From positions 2,265,363-2,329,362 of the forward strand of contig NZ_CP036349.1 of the NCBI RefSeq assembly GCF_007753265.1: 64,000 nucleotides of DNA. The letters run 5' to 3'. Of the stretch, positions 1-7,609 are shown piece by piece; position 1 is the first letter of the stretch; each line of letters begins with the position of its first letter. The stretch comes from Botrimarina mediterranea. Lineage in GTDB: Bacteria; Planctomycetota; Planctomycetia; Pirellulales; Lacipirellulaceae. The position numbers were made by a program, and so were the translations under genes. The notes under the pieces were generated by a model, which was not told the DNA's origin, did not search any database, and was given only the letters and a program-made list of their open reading frames with translations.

Positions 1-156
1 ACCAACGGTGGACCCCACGATGCTTGTGGCGAAGGTGGCGACGATGCAGGAGTACTACTAGCGGTGGACCAGGCCAGCTCTGCCCTCCCCGTCTTAGAGA
101 CGGCAAAAGAGGAGCAGGAGAAAGCGTCTTCATCGACTGAGTTTCCGAGCGCCTAA
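1..156 (+). CDS. C-terminal end of an unidentified protein (partial)
   Basis: Frame 1 is open from the first base for 51 codons to a TAA at 154-156, with mostly G or C in third positions, as in neighbouring genes. The visible tail is hydrophilic and acidic (Gly/Asp/Glu/Ser-rich, ending in PSA), more like a disordered C-terminus than a fold. It converges with the coupling-protein gene across a palindrome. The family cannot be named, and chance openness over 51 codons is possible in high-GC DNA. Confidence 0.4.
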   Translation, partial: TNGGPHDACGEGGDDAGVLLAVDQASSALPVLETAKEEQEKASSSTEFPSA

Positions 157-168
157 GCCGGCCGGCTT
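155..168. terminator. 14-bp palindrome between convergent genes
   Basis: AAGCCGGCCGGCTT is a perfect palindrome that starts within the TAA of the plus-strand gene and lies 16 bases past the stop of the convergent coupling-protein gene. It has no loop spacer and no clear T-run, so a bidirectional terminator role is an inference from position. Confidence 0.35.
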
Positions 169-183
169 CTGACGCCTTGCGGG

Positions 184-1854
184 TCAGTCGGATCGCGACG
201 AGGCAATTGCTTTCGGCAAGGCGTTCTCCTCCAAGCGGGCGACGCCACTCCGCGCGTGGCGTGTCTGGGCCCCCTCCCCACGAAGGTCGCTCCGTTTCCG
301 AAGTCGTAGCCGCTGGCTGCCGGTGTTCTCCCCGGCATTCTCACCCGGCGCCAGCTGTAGCCGGCGACGATCGCCATCCGACCACGGGAAGACCCATTGC
401 TCCGATACGGGGCGCAGCCGAATCGCTTCGGAACACTCCTGTGTCTCCGCAACGACGATCCCCTCCAGTTCCGTCGGAGCAATCCGAGACTTGTGGGCGC
501 CGTGCTCGGCGGTGAGGAAGTAGCCGGTGAGGCCGTGCGAGCGGCTTGTGACGGGGAGCCCGTAGAACTCGCTCGGCAAGACGGCGTCTTTGATCACCCG
601 CTGCTCGCTCCTCCCCTCCCCGCTCCCAAGCCGCGAGTTGTCCGAACGAAAAACTTCGAGGCACTCGTACTGCCCAACGAGCCCCGAGGCCCACTCGGCG
701 GATTCTTTTGACTGGCAGCGAAGGAGGGCCTTGCTCCCGCATTGGGCGATGATTTCGCCTGCGATTTTTGCGCCGGCCGCCTCCTGAAAACCCTCGATGT
801 CCTGGAAGGCGAGCACGAGACACACGCCCCGCGAACGCCCTTTGTCGGCGAGCATTGTGAGCTTGCCACTAGAGAGTATGCACCCTGCGAGCCGAAGCTC
901 ATCGACCCAGACCCAGGTCCGACGGGCGCCCGAGTTGGGCTGCACGTCGATCTGCTCGGCGAGGAACCGAAACATGGTTCGGTTAATGACCTCTAGCGAC
1001 GCCGAGGCCGCCTCGTTGTCTCCGAGGAGCAGCACCGAGTTGTTGGTAAGCCAGTCTTTGAGAGAGAGCCGGCCCGAAACCCGCTGCCACTGGGCGGCGA
1101 CCGCCTCGTAAAAGACCATACTCGCGTAGATGGTCGAGGCCACACAGTGGCCGGTGTTGCTGTCGGGCAAGAATCCTTCCAGGGCGTCCCTCCCAAATTC
1201 GTCGCGGGAGAGCACGGCTTCTAGCCGCTCACGGCTCGTCGTCGCCAGCACCAAATCCGCGAAGGTCCACTCGCCGGGCGAGTGCTTGATGAGGCTGAGG
1301 ATGACGGCGCGGACGACCAGCCGGGCGGCGTTTGAGAAGTAGCGGTTCGTCCCCTCTTCGCCCTCAATAAGGGAACAAGCCAGGTTCAGCGCGTCGGTGG
1401 GGCTTGTGACGTCGGCTGCGATGTCCCACGCCACGGCTTTGGGGCGGTCGTCGCGGCTCTCGAAGGGATTGAGAGAATAGACGGGACCGGCGTAGCCGAT
1501 GTGGGCAAGATAAGCGGCCGAATCCCCTTTGGCGTCGTAGATGAGGACGCGCGCGTCGGGCGTCTCGTGCAACCGGAGGAGCACCTCCTTCATCAATCGT
1601 CGCTGCACGAGCGATTTCCCCGAGCCGGTAGCGCCTGCCGCCAGAAAATGCTGCGTGGCGGCCGATTCTGGTAGCACCATAGTTCCCCAGACGAGGGCGC
1701 CCGGATAGCAGCGATGATTCGCCCCAAGCCGCTTAGGGTTCTTGAGCGTGCGTCCACGGAGGTACCGCCTTGCCCGCACCCAGCGGGCGATCGGTTTGTG
1801 AGTGAGCGCAGCGACAACCAAGATCACGAGCGCCGCGACACGGAGCCCGTCCAT
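184..1854 (-). CDS. Type IV coupling protein, VirD4/TraD-like ATPase
   Basis: This 556-aa protein is a probable conjugative coupling ATPase that delivers the relaxase-DNA complex to a transfer channel at the inner membrane. One hydrophobic segment lies at residues 5-17. Walker A (GATGSGKS) is at 74-81 and a Walker B-like WVWVDEL at about 314-320, followed by the ADKGRSRG and FQDIEGF motifs typical of TraD/VirD4 helicase-like domains. The C-terminal 60 residues are Arg-rich and low complexity. Its start overlaps the relaxase stop (TGATG), so the two are translationally coupled. The single membrane segment and short length resemble coupling proteins of mobilisable plasmids. No mating-pair genes are in the window; they may lie to the left or be supplied in trans. 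Confidence 0.85.
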   Translation of the reverse strand: MDGLRVAALVILVVAALTHKPIARWVRARRYLRGRTLKNPKRLGANHRCYPGALVWGTMVLPESAATQHFLAAGATGSGKSLVQRRLMKEVLLRLHETPDARVLIYDAKGDSAAYLAHIGYAGPVYSLNPFESRDDRPKAVAWDIAADVTSPTDALNLACSLIEGEEGTNRYFSNAARLVVRAVILSLIKHSPGEWTFADLVLATTSRERLEAVLSRDEFGRDALEGFLPDSNTGHCVASTIYASMVFYEAVAAQWQRVSGRLSLKDWLTNNSVLLLGDNEAASASLEVINRTMFRFLAEQIDVQPNSGARRTWVWVDELRLAGCILSSGKLTMLADKGRSRGVCLVLAFQDIEGFQEAAGAKIAGEIIAQCGSKALLRCQSKESAEWASGLVGQYECLEVFRSDNSRLGSGEGRSEQRVIKDAVLPSEFYGLPVTSRSHGLTGYFLTAEHGAHKSRIAPTELEGIVVAETQECSEAIRLRPVSEQWVFPWSDGDRRRLQLAPGENAGENTGSQRLRLRKRSDLRGEGAQTRHARSGVARLEENALPKAIASSRSD

Positions 1855-4331
1855 CAGCGAGTCCCTTCTAGCGTGTGCTGGATCGCCATCTCGTTCGGGC
1901 GGCTTAGGCTCATCATTCCGGCGAGTCCGTCGATGTCGAGAGCGGCCGCTTCGTAGGTGTAGAGATAAGTCGCGTGGCGTGCTCGGCTGGCGGCGACGTA
2001 GCTGAGTTCCCGGTCGGTCGACATCGCCCCGATGTAGTAGAGGGCGTTCTCGCAGGTCGACCCTTGCGATTTATGGACGGTTTGGGCGTAGGCGAGCGTT
2101 AGGTGTGGGAACTCTTCGACGTCGATCTCGACCTCAAACCTGCTGTCGAGCCGCACCGAGAGTCGTGTCCCCCACGCCCCCGTGATTTCCCCAGTCGAGC
2201 CGTTCTCGACCCCCAAGAGCCGGTTGTTACGGGTCAACATCACCCGGTCGCCAAGATGAATACAAAGACCATCGACTTCGACGCCGTAGTCGCCGAGTTG
2301 GCAATGACGACGCATCACGTCCTGGAGGCGGCGGTTGAGCTCTCGGACATCGAGAATGGTCGACGCCATCACGAGCGTGTTGGCGACGCCGCCGCCACTG
2401 AAGGCGATCCTTTCCCACTCCTCACAGAGTCCTTCCAAGGCGTCCTCGCGCTCGGGCTCTATGAAGAGCCGGCGCCGCCGGTCGAGAGCCGAGAGCGCCG
2501 ACGCCGCCTCCCCCGCTCGCAGGTCGAGCACGACCCGCCTCGCCCAGGGTTCTTGCTGGCGGACGATCTGCGTCATCGCCGTGGTGCCGACCAGTTCTGA
2601 GATCTTTCGGAACGGGGCGCCGGCTGCGACCGCTTGCGTCTGCCGCTCGTCCCCGACGAGGACGATCTTGGCGCGAGCCTTCTCGACCCGCTGCAATAGT
2701 GAAGCGAGATGGCGCGTGCCCACCGTCCCTGCTTCGTCGACGACCACGACCGTTTTGTCGTCGAGGGTTCGGTAGCGACGCTCCAGGTCGAGAAACAATT
2801 GGTCGAGATGGGTGGACGGGATGCCGGAGTCGGCTTCGAGCACCTTGGCCGCTTTGGCGGCTAGCGACGTGCCTAGGAGTTTGTAGCCAGAGGCTTCGAG
2901 CAGCTCCTTCGCCACGCCCAGCATGTAGGTCTTGCCCGTCCCAGCAAAACCCGTGATCGAGACGAGGTCGCCTCCGCTAGTGACCTGGCGAACCGCTTCG
3001 CATTGTTCGCTCTTAAGGGTTTTGTGCTGGGAAAGGCATGCCTCGACTTGGGAATGCGACTGAGCGTGGCCGCGTCGACCGGCGAGCCGAGTCGCTCTCT
3101 CGACCGTGGATTGCTCCAAGCGGACCATTTCGCGGGTGGTGTAGCTGGGGACGCGATCTTTATCTTGGAGCCTGACGATTTCCCGGCTAGTTGTGAGTTC
3201 TTGTTCGACCGCATCGGCAACATCGTCGATCCCGATTCCCTGGCATTGAGCTTCGATCGCCGCAAGTTCTAAAAGTTCGTTGCGGGTGAAGCGGGCTTGG
3301 TGATCAAGTAGCATCGAAAGAGACCTGGCAACGGCATTCTTGGATCCGGTTAGCTTTTCGTCGGCCGATAGAGACCGAGCTTCGCCGAACAGCTTGGTTA
3401 CTTCTTGTGCGCCGAATCCCCAGACGCTTGCTTGCTCTCGCCAGGCGACGTCGAGCTCGCGGCGTGTGTGTTTGGTTTTCCCTTGACGCGTCACCAGCGC
3501 CGCCTTCTCGGCGGCCCGGGCGCCAGAGAGGCCGGTTCGGCGAAGCCAGTCCTCGATCTCGGTGCGGCGTTTGCTCATCGCTTTTACGAGCCCCAGCGGA
3601 ACGCCCGTGACCTCCCACCAGCTGACCGGTTCGTCTCGGCCTTCCTTCTGCGGGCGATAAGTTTCAACGCCAAGTTCTTCTCGGAGCAACATCGACGCTT
3701 CGGCACGAAAGAGACTTCCGAGAGCATTCTTCATCCGACGAGCGAAGAGAGGCCTCGCGTCCACCGACCCGCTCGTGCCATCGACGCGTAGCGCCACGTT
3801 TGGCATTACGCAGTGGTAGTGGCGGTTGGCGTCGGGCGCCTCGCCCGGGATGCCGCGCGCCGTGTCGTGGCTGAAGACGGCGAAGAGGATCTTGGCGCTT
3901 TCGGTGACCTGCGACCCCTTCCCACGCCTCGTCTTGCCACAAAGCTCCTCTACCACCCCAAGCGTCCGGAGTATGGCAAGCTCGGCGACAGCGTCCAGCT
4001 TCTTCCGCTCGGCCTCGGATGCCTGACTCCACAACACACTAAAACTCTTCGGGAGTGAGAACGTGAGGTCGAACCCGGCCCGGCGTCCCCGCACGCCCCG
4101 CTGGTTTTGGACCAAGGACTTTGTGCCATCAGGGTTCTTACCTTCCAGAAGATTTCGGAAGACGAGGGGGTCCACGTCGCCGCTGAGGCCAAGCATTTCG
4201 GCGCCGGCGCCGCGCCACCTGCCGGGCCGAGCGCCGTCCTCGCTGTAGTAGTCGGCGCTCTCGGCTTCGCCAAGGTTCGCGTAGTAGGTGAGTTCGTTAT
4301 TGGTGGCGCCCAGTGGTTTGAGGGAGAGCAT
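1854..4331 (-). CDS. MobF-family relaxase-helicase (TrwC/TraI-like)
   Basis: An 825-aa two-domain mobilisation protein that should nick oriT, stay covalently bound to the 5' end and unwind the strand. The N-terminus begins MLSLKPLG, and Tyr16/Tyr17 and Tyr28/Tyr29 are candidates for the catalytic tyrosines. The metal-binding three-histidine signature is spread over residues 155-173 (H155, H171 and H173). The C-terminal half is a RecD/UvrD-type helicase with Walker A GFAGTGKT at 461-468, Walker B VVVVDEA at 528-534 and a UvrD_C_2-like tail containing TVHKSQG. It is shorter than F TraI but close to TrwC size. It lies directly downstream of two small DNA-binding-like genes, as in MOB operons. 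Confidence 0.9.
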   Translation of the reverse strand: MLSLKPLGATNNELTYYANLGEAESADYYSEDGARPGRWRGAGAEMLGLSGDVDPLVFRNLLEGKNPDGTKSLVQNQRGVRGRRAGFDLTFSLPKSFSVLWSQASEAERKKLDAVAELAILRTLGVVEELCGKTRRGKGSQVTESAKILFAVFSHDTARGIPGEAPDANRHYHCVMPNVALRVDGTSGSVDARPLFARRMKNALGSLFRAEASMLLREELGVETYRPQKEGRDEPVSWWEVTGVPLGLVKAMSKRRTEIEDWLRRTGLSGARAAEKAALVTRQGKTKHTRRELDVAWREQASVWGFGAQEVTKLFGEARSLSADEKLTGSKNAVARSLSMLLDHQARFTRNELLELAAIEAQCQGIGIDDVADAVEQELTTSREIVRLQDKDRVPSYTTREMVRLEQSTVERATRLAGRRGHAQSHSQVEACLSQHKTLKSEQCEAVRQVTSGGDLVSITGFAGTGKTYMLGVAKELLEASGYKLLGTSLAAKAAKVLEADSGIPSTHLDQLFLDLERRYRTLDDKTVVVVDEAGTVGTRHLASLLQRVEKARAKIVLVGDERQTQAVAAGAPFRKISELVGTTAMTQIVRQQEPWARRVVLDLRAGEAASALSALDRRRRLFIEPEREDALEGLCEEWERIAFSGGGVANTLVMASTILDVRELNRRLQDVMRRHCQLGDYGVEVDGLCIHLGDRVMLTRNNRLLGVENGSTGEITGAWGTRLSVRLDSRFEVEIDVEEFPHLTLAYAQTVHKSQGSTCENALYYIGAMSTDRELSYVAASRARHATYLYTYEAAALDIDGLAGMMSLSRPNEMAIQHTLEGTR

Positions 4332-4338
4332 CTTCTTC

Positions 4339-4590
4339 TTACTCCCCCTCCACCACGGCGTCGTTAAAGTCGCGGCGGAGCCGGATCGTCTCGTCGACCA
4401 CGAGCTGCATCATGGTTTTGAGGTCGAGGTACTTATGGTCGCTAAACGCGATCCCCGCCATCCGCAGGTACTGCCCAGGGCGCACGCCGCTTTTTAGACA
4501 CTCTTCAGCGATCTTCTCGGCCTGGGGCCTCGCGAAGCGGATGGTGATTTTTTCGCACTGTTCGACGAGGGATTTCGTGGGTCTAGCCAT
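4339..4590 (-). CDS. Small ribbon-helix-helix-like mobilisation accessory protein
   Basis: The start chosen is the ATG at 4590 (MARPTKSLVEQ), which overlaps the end of the preceding gene. The 83-aa product has a beta-strand-like KITIRFARPQAEKIAEEC followed by a helical stretch, a pattern of MobC/TraY-type ribbon-helix-helix relaxosome proteins. The contents SGVRPGQYLRMAGIAF and the position just before the relaxase support an oriT-binding accessory role. The stop is 7 bases before the relaxase start. The family is inferred from pattern and context, not from a search. Confidence 0.6.
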   Translation of the reverse strand: MARPTKSLVEQCEKITIRFARPQAEKIAEECLKSGVRPGQYLRMAGIAFSDHKYLDLKTMMQLVVDETIRLRRDFNDAVVEGE

Positions 4591-4852
4591 GCCGGGCGAC
4601 CTCCCACTCGCGGTCGAGCCGGTCAAGGGCCTCTGCGATCGCCTGCTCGACGAACTTCTTTTTTGGCGTTTTCACGCCGCGCGACTCCATCGTCAGCAGC
4701 GCCAGTTTTAGACGCCAGCAGAGCTGCTTTGGGATATCGACGCTTAGCTTCTCTTCTTCGGTTCCTGACGGCGGGGTTGGGATGACGACCGAAAGCGCGA
4801 CGCTTTGGGCAGTCTTGGTCTTCTTCTTTGTTGGAGGGTTCTTCCGGGTCAT
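4583..4852 (-). CDS. Small basic DNA-binding-like protein, possible RHH
   Basis: Starting at ATG 4852 (MTRKNPPTKKK) it encodes 89 aa: a Lys-rich N-terminal tail, then KLSVDIPKQLCWRLKLALL and a helical C-terminus, consistent with an Omega/ParG-like ribbon-helix-helix fold with a flexible basic arm. Its last codons overlap the start of the next gene (ATGGCTAG), so the two are coupled. It is the first gene of the minus-strand mobilisation operon and sits beside the repeat pair at 4937-5004, which it or its partner could bind. Function is inferred. Confidence 0.5.
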   Translation of the reverse strand: MTRKNPPTKKKTKTAQSVALSVVIPTPPSGTEEEKLSVDIPKQLCWRLKLALLTMESRGVKTPKKKFVEQAIAEALDRLDREWEVARHG

Positions 4853-4936
4853 AGCCGAAAGTGCCACGACTTCGATTCTTAGTCAAAGCCCACGACCGCC
4901 TTTTTCGAGAGGCCCCAACCTTCTTACAAAAGTCGG

Positions 4937-5004
4937 AAAAACCCTCGTTCGCTCAAACGAGCGACATGACCCTCGCCCCCCAAAACCCTCGTTCGAGCGA
5001 ACGA
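4937..5004. promoter_or_regulatory. Candidate oriT or relaxosome operator with paired repeats
   Basis: The 14-mer AAAACCCTCGTTCG occurs at 4938-4951 and 4982-4995, a 44-bp period, about four helical turns. Each copy continues into an inverted repeat: the first into CGCTCAAACGAGCG, the second into the near-perfect palindrome CGTTCGAGCGAACG (4990-5003). The site lies upstream of the divergent mobilisation operon and exonuclease gene, where oriT or an autoregulatory operator is expected. The rest of 4853-5318 shows no gene. Confidence 0.5.
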
Positions 5005-5318
5005 TCTCGCGACAAGTCCCTCTCCCCCTTGAACCCTAGATTCCACACCTGTGCTCCCTTGGAGCGACAAGCTGAAGGCCTCATAGGGCTAGAGCGCGGA
5101 GCGGCGCGGGTTAGAGTGAGACGCCAAGAAATCCAACGATCCCGCTAGTTTGTTGTTGTCGGCAATCTCGGGACGCACTCGCAACTAACGCCGTGATCGT
5201 GAGCGACAAATAGCTTCGCTGTCGGCGTCACGAGCAACTGCCACGAAGAGGCTGCCTAGCGTTCTCTGTCGGCAGTCCCTTATGCGACGCTCCGCGCGTT
5301 CGGCTCCATACCACGAGT

Positions 5319-5936
5319 ATGAAGCAACGTGAGACGCTTATTTTTGTGGACATCGAAACGGCCGGGATCGGACCCAAGGCCCCGATCATCGAGTTGGCGG
5401 CGGTCGCCGTCGAGTCGGGCAGTTATCGCGAGCTCGACGCCCTTGAGATGAAGGTCGCCTTCGAGATGAAGGACGCAAGCCCGCGCTCACTCGGCGTCAC
5501 GAAGTTCTCGCCCTCGGCATGGCAGCGCTACGCGCTGCCGCCCGAGGACGCCGCCGCCAAACTCGCCGTCTTCCTGCATCGACACGCAACCAAGCAAGTG
5601 CTCAGCAAGAAGCCGCCGATGAGCCACCGGGTGGCGAGGTTCGCCGGCTACCACGGGGACTTTGACGCCGTCCGGCTCCGTGACTGGGCGACGCGACTTG
5701 GGGTCTACTTGCCCATACGCAGGAGAACGCTCTGCGTGTTGCAGCGGACGCTCTGGTTCTTTGAAGAGAACCAGGGGCTGGCGCCGCCCGAGGACTTCAA
5801 ACTTGCGACCGTTGCCCAGCATCTGGGCCTTTCGGCGAGGCCGACTCATAGCGCGCTCGACGACGTGCGGGCCACGGTTGAGCTGGCCCGCCGGCTTGCC
5901 GAGTACAACCGAATAACTAACACCCGGACGGCGTAA
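5319..5936 (+). CDS. DEDDh-type 3'-5' exonuclease (DnaQ/RNase T-like)
   Basis: A 205-aa stand-alone exonuclease domain. Motif Exo I is FVDIETAG near residue 10 (Asp/Glu metal ligands), Exo II is GYHGDFD near 110-116, and Exo III is HSALDDVRA near 180, with the His-x4-Asp spacing of DEDDh enzymes. It probably trims single-stranded DNA 3' ends. It is first in a plus-strand run that includes ssb, so a role in plasmid DNA processing is plausible. An insert with basic character (IRRRTLCVLQR) separates Exo II and III. The start is the ATG at 5319; no good alternative is nearby. Confidence 0.8.
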   Translation: MKQRETLIFVDIETAGIGPKAPIIELAAVAVESGSYRELDALEMKVAFEMKDASPRSLGVTKFSPSAWQRYALPPEDAAAKLAVFLHRHATKQVLSKKPPMSHRVARFAGYHGDFDAVRLRDWATRLGVYLPIRRRTLCVLQRTLWFFEENQGLAPPEDFKLATVAQHLGLSARPTHSALDDVRATVELARRLAEYNRITNTRTA

Positions 5937-5970
5937 GCCGACCCGTTTACGAAGAGGAGAAGAGAACAAC

Positions 5971-6312
5971 ATGACCCAACAAAAAACCCCCATCGGTGAG
6001 ATCGCCCTCGTGGGCGCCGTCGCCGTGCAGCTCTACTCACGCGTCTACTACGGACGGATCGAGTACTTTGCGGAGATCGGCAAACCTTGGACCAACCGAC
6101 AGAACGGCGTCACTAAGATCATCCCGCAGATGAAGGGGGCGGCGACCCGCGACTACGTCGCCGCGGCGGAGCTTGCCGCCCAGAAACTTGATGAGCTTCA
6201 ACGCGCCCAGTTCCAGCACGGCGTCTATACCGCTGCGCAGTCGGTGTCGCCGCTGGAGGGCGAGGCGCTACCTTCACCATCGGAAGAACCCCTCAAACTC
6301 AAACTCGCCTAA
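5971..6312 (+). CDS. Hypothetical protein, plasmid accessory
   Basis: The 113-aa product begins MTQQKTPIGEIALVG after a purine-rich ribosome site (GAGGAGAAG). It contains no hydrophobic segment long enough to span a membrane; residues 55-75 look helical (AAAELAAQKLDELQRAQ) and the C-terminus is Pro/Glu/Ser-rich. Position between the exonuclease and ssb suggests a DNA-metabolism accessory role. I do not recognise the family. Confidence 0.6.
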   Translation: MTQQKTPIGEIALVGAVAVQLYSRVYYGRIEYFAEIGKPWTNRQNGVTKIIPQMKGAATRDYVAAAELAAQKLDELQRAQFQHGVYTAAQSVSPLEGEALPSPSEEPLKLKLA

Positions 6313-6326
6313 CCTCGCCTCGGCAT

Positions 6327-6364
6327 GGCTCTCGGAGGCGACCGCCGGGTCGCTTGCGAGAGCC
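6327..6364 (+). terminator. Strong stem-loop upstream of ssb
   Basis: GGCTCTCG (6327-6334) pairs with CGAGAGCC (6357-6364). An inner stem GCGACC/GGTCGC closes a short loop, with 3-nt internal loops between the two stems. It follows the 5971 gene stop by 14 bases and could terminate or attenuate read-through into ssb. A T-rich run lies about 35 bases further on, so classical intrinsic termination is uncertain. Confidence 0.45.
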
Positions 6365-6440
6365 CAGGCAGAGTGCGTCGCTGAAGGTTCAGGGCCTTTC
6401 TTTTTTGTCGTATTTCACGTCAACCAAAGAGAGGTTTCCC

Positions 6441-6818
6441 ATGGCTAGCTTTAACCGTGTGATCCTGCTCGGCAATCTTACCGCCGACCCGGAGCTACGC
6501 TACACCGCTGGCAAGAAAGCGGTCGTCGACGTCGGCATCGCCGTCAACGAGCGCTACAAGAAGGATGACGAGGTCGTCGAGGAGGTGAGCTTCATCGACG
6601 TGACGTTCTTCGGCCGGACGGCGGAGATCGTCAACGAGTTCCTCTCGAAGGGCGCCCCGGCGCTCATCGAGGGACGGTTCCGGCAAGAACGGTGGGAGAA
6701 AGACGGCCATAAGCGTTCGCGCATCAAGGTCATCGCCGATAGGCTCACGCTCGTCGGCCCCCGCCCCCAGCCGGAGGAAGAGGAAGAAACGGTCGCCGCT
6801 GGCGCCGCCGCGTTCTAA
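6441..6818 (+). CDS. ssb: Single-stranded DNA-binding protein
   Basis: The start is ATG 6441 (MASFNRVILLGNLT) after an AGAGAGG ribosome site. The 125-aa protein has the full OB-fold signature: LGNLTADPELRYT, the central FIDVTFFGRTAEIVNEFLSKGAPALIEG and a final strand RSRIKVIADRLTLVG. It should coat single-stranded DNA during plasmid replication or transfer. The C-terminal tail is acidic (EEEEE) but ends in AGAAAF instead of the usual DDDIPF tip, so interaction with host SSB partners may be altered. It is shorter than chromosomal SSBs, as is common for plasmid SSBs. Confidence 0.93.
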   Translation: MASFNRVILLGNLTADPELRYTAGKKAVVDVGIAVNERYKKDDEVVEEVSFIDVTFFGRTAEIVNEFLSKGAPALIEGRFRQERWEKDGHKRSRIKVIADRLTLVGPRPQPEEEEETVAAGAAAF

Positions 6819-6947
6819 GCGAGTCGTTTTCTAACGAAGGTTCCTGCCAAAGCATGCACTCTGCCCAGGGCCTTCTCTCTCTGAGGGGGCCAAGCGGCGT
6901 GCGAATTGGTTTGGCCGTTCGCTCTAAGTCGCGATAGAATTAATGAT

Positions 6948-7283
6948 ATGAAGCTAACGCACACCCAACACATCGCCTTCGACCCGAGTGTCTACGGCGG
7001 CAGGCCTTGCATCGCCGGCACCCGTGTCCGGGTCTGGGATATTTACGTCGCCTCGGAGGTTCGTGGCGAGAGCCCAGACCAGATCGCCGCCCAGTATCCG
7101 GGGTTAACGCTCGCCCAAGTTCACGCGGCGCTTGCTCACTACTGGGATAACCACGACGCGATCGACCGCGAGATGCGTGAGGCGGATGAGTTTGCCGAGA
7201 CGCTCCGCAATACGACTGGGCCGGGCTCTTTGGCGAGAAAGCTCGCCAGCATGGACGAAGGCAGTGATTCGATTTCTTCTTGA
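6948..7283 (+). CDS. DUF433 antitoxin-like protein
   Basis: The start chosen is ATG 6948 (MKLTHTQHIAFDPSVYGGRPCIAGTR). The DPSVYGGRPCIAGTRVRVWDI block and the following helical part (SPDQIAAQYPGLTLAQVHAALAHYWD) are diagnostic of DUF433, a VapB-type antitoxin family paired with DUF5615 PIN-like toxins. The partner's frame begins 20 bases before this gene's stop, the overlap typical of toxin-antitoxin pairs. It would bind and neutralise the toxin and repress the operon. The C-terminal MDEGSDSISS tail overlaps the toxin start. Confidence 0.85.
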   Translation: MKLTHTQHIAFDPSVYGGRPCIAGTRVRVWDIYVASEVRGESPDQIAAQYPGLTLAQVHAALAHYWDNHDAIDREMREADEFAETLRNTTGPGSLARKLASMDEGSDSISS

Positions 7284-7590
7284 CGAGAATGTTCCCCAAG
7301 CCGTCGCCCGCGGGCTGCGGCTCTGCGGCGCTGAGGTTGTGACCACCGCCGACCTCGGGCTGCTCTAGGCCGGGGACGAAGAAATCGACGCCTTCGCGCT
7401 GCGGGAGGGCTTCGTCCTCTTTACCCAAGACGACGACTTCCTACGGCTGTACCAGGCCGGAACGCCACACGGCGGAGTCGTCGACGCCAAACAGGACGCC
7501 CGCACGCTCGGGGAGGTGATCCGCTACCTCGACCTGATACGACAGTGTCTTGAGCCCGAAGAGATGCGAGGGCAAGTCGAGTACCTGTAA
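7264..7590 (+). pseudogene. DUF5615 PIN-like toxin interrupted by an amber codon
   Basis: From GTG 7264 the frame encodes VIRFLLDENVPQAVARGL, the opening of DUF5615 PIN-like RNases, then meets TAG at 7366-7368. The same frame continues for 73 codons to TAA at 7588-7590 with family-typical content (ALREGFVLFTQDDDFLRL, containing the Asp cluster of the PIN active site). One base change (for example CAG to TAG) separates it from an intact 108-aa toxin. The antitoxin is intact. The simplest reading is an inactivated toxin; amber suppression would be an alternative. Confidence 0.75.
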
Positions 7591-7609
7591 AGAAGTGCGA
7601 CGAATGAGG

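Noticed and set aside
5157-5273. TGTCGGC repeats that resemble iteron cores
   Set aside because: Only seven bases are shared and spacing is irregular; no second origin is supported.
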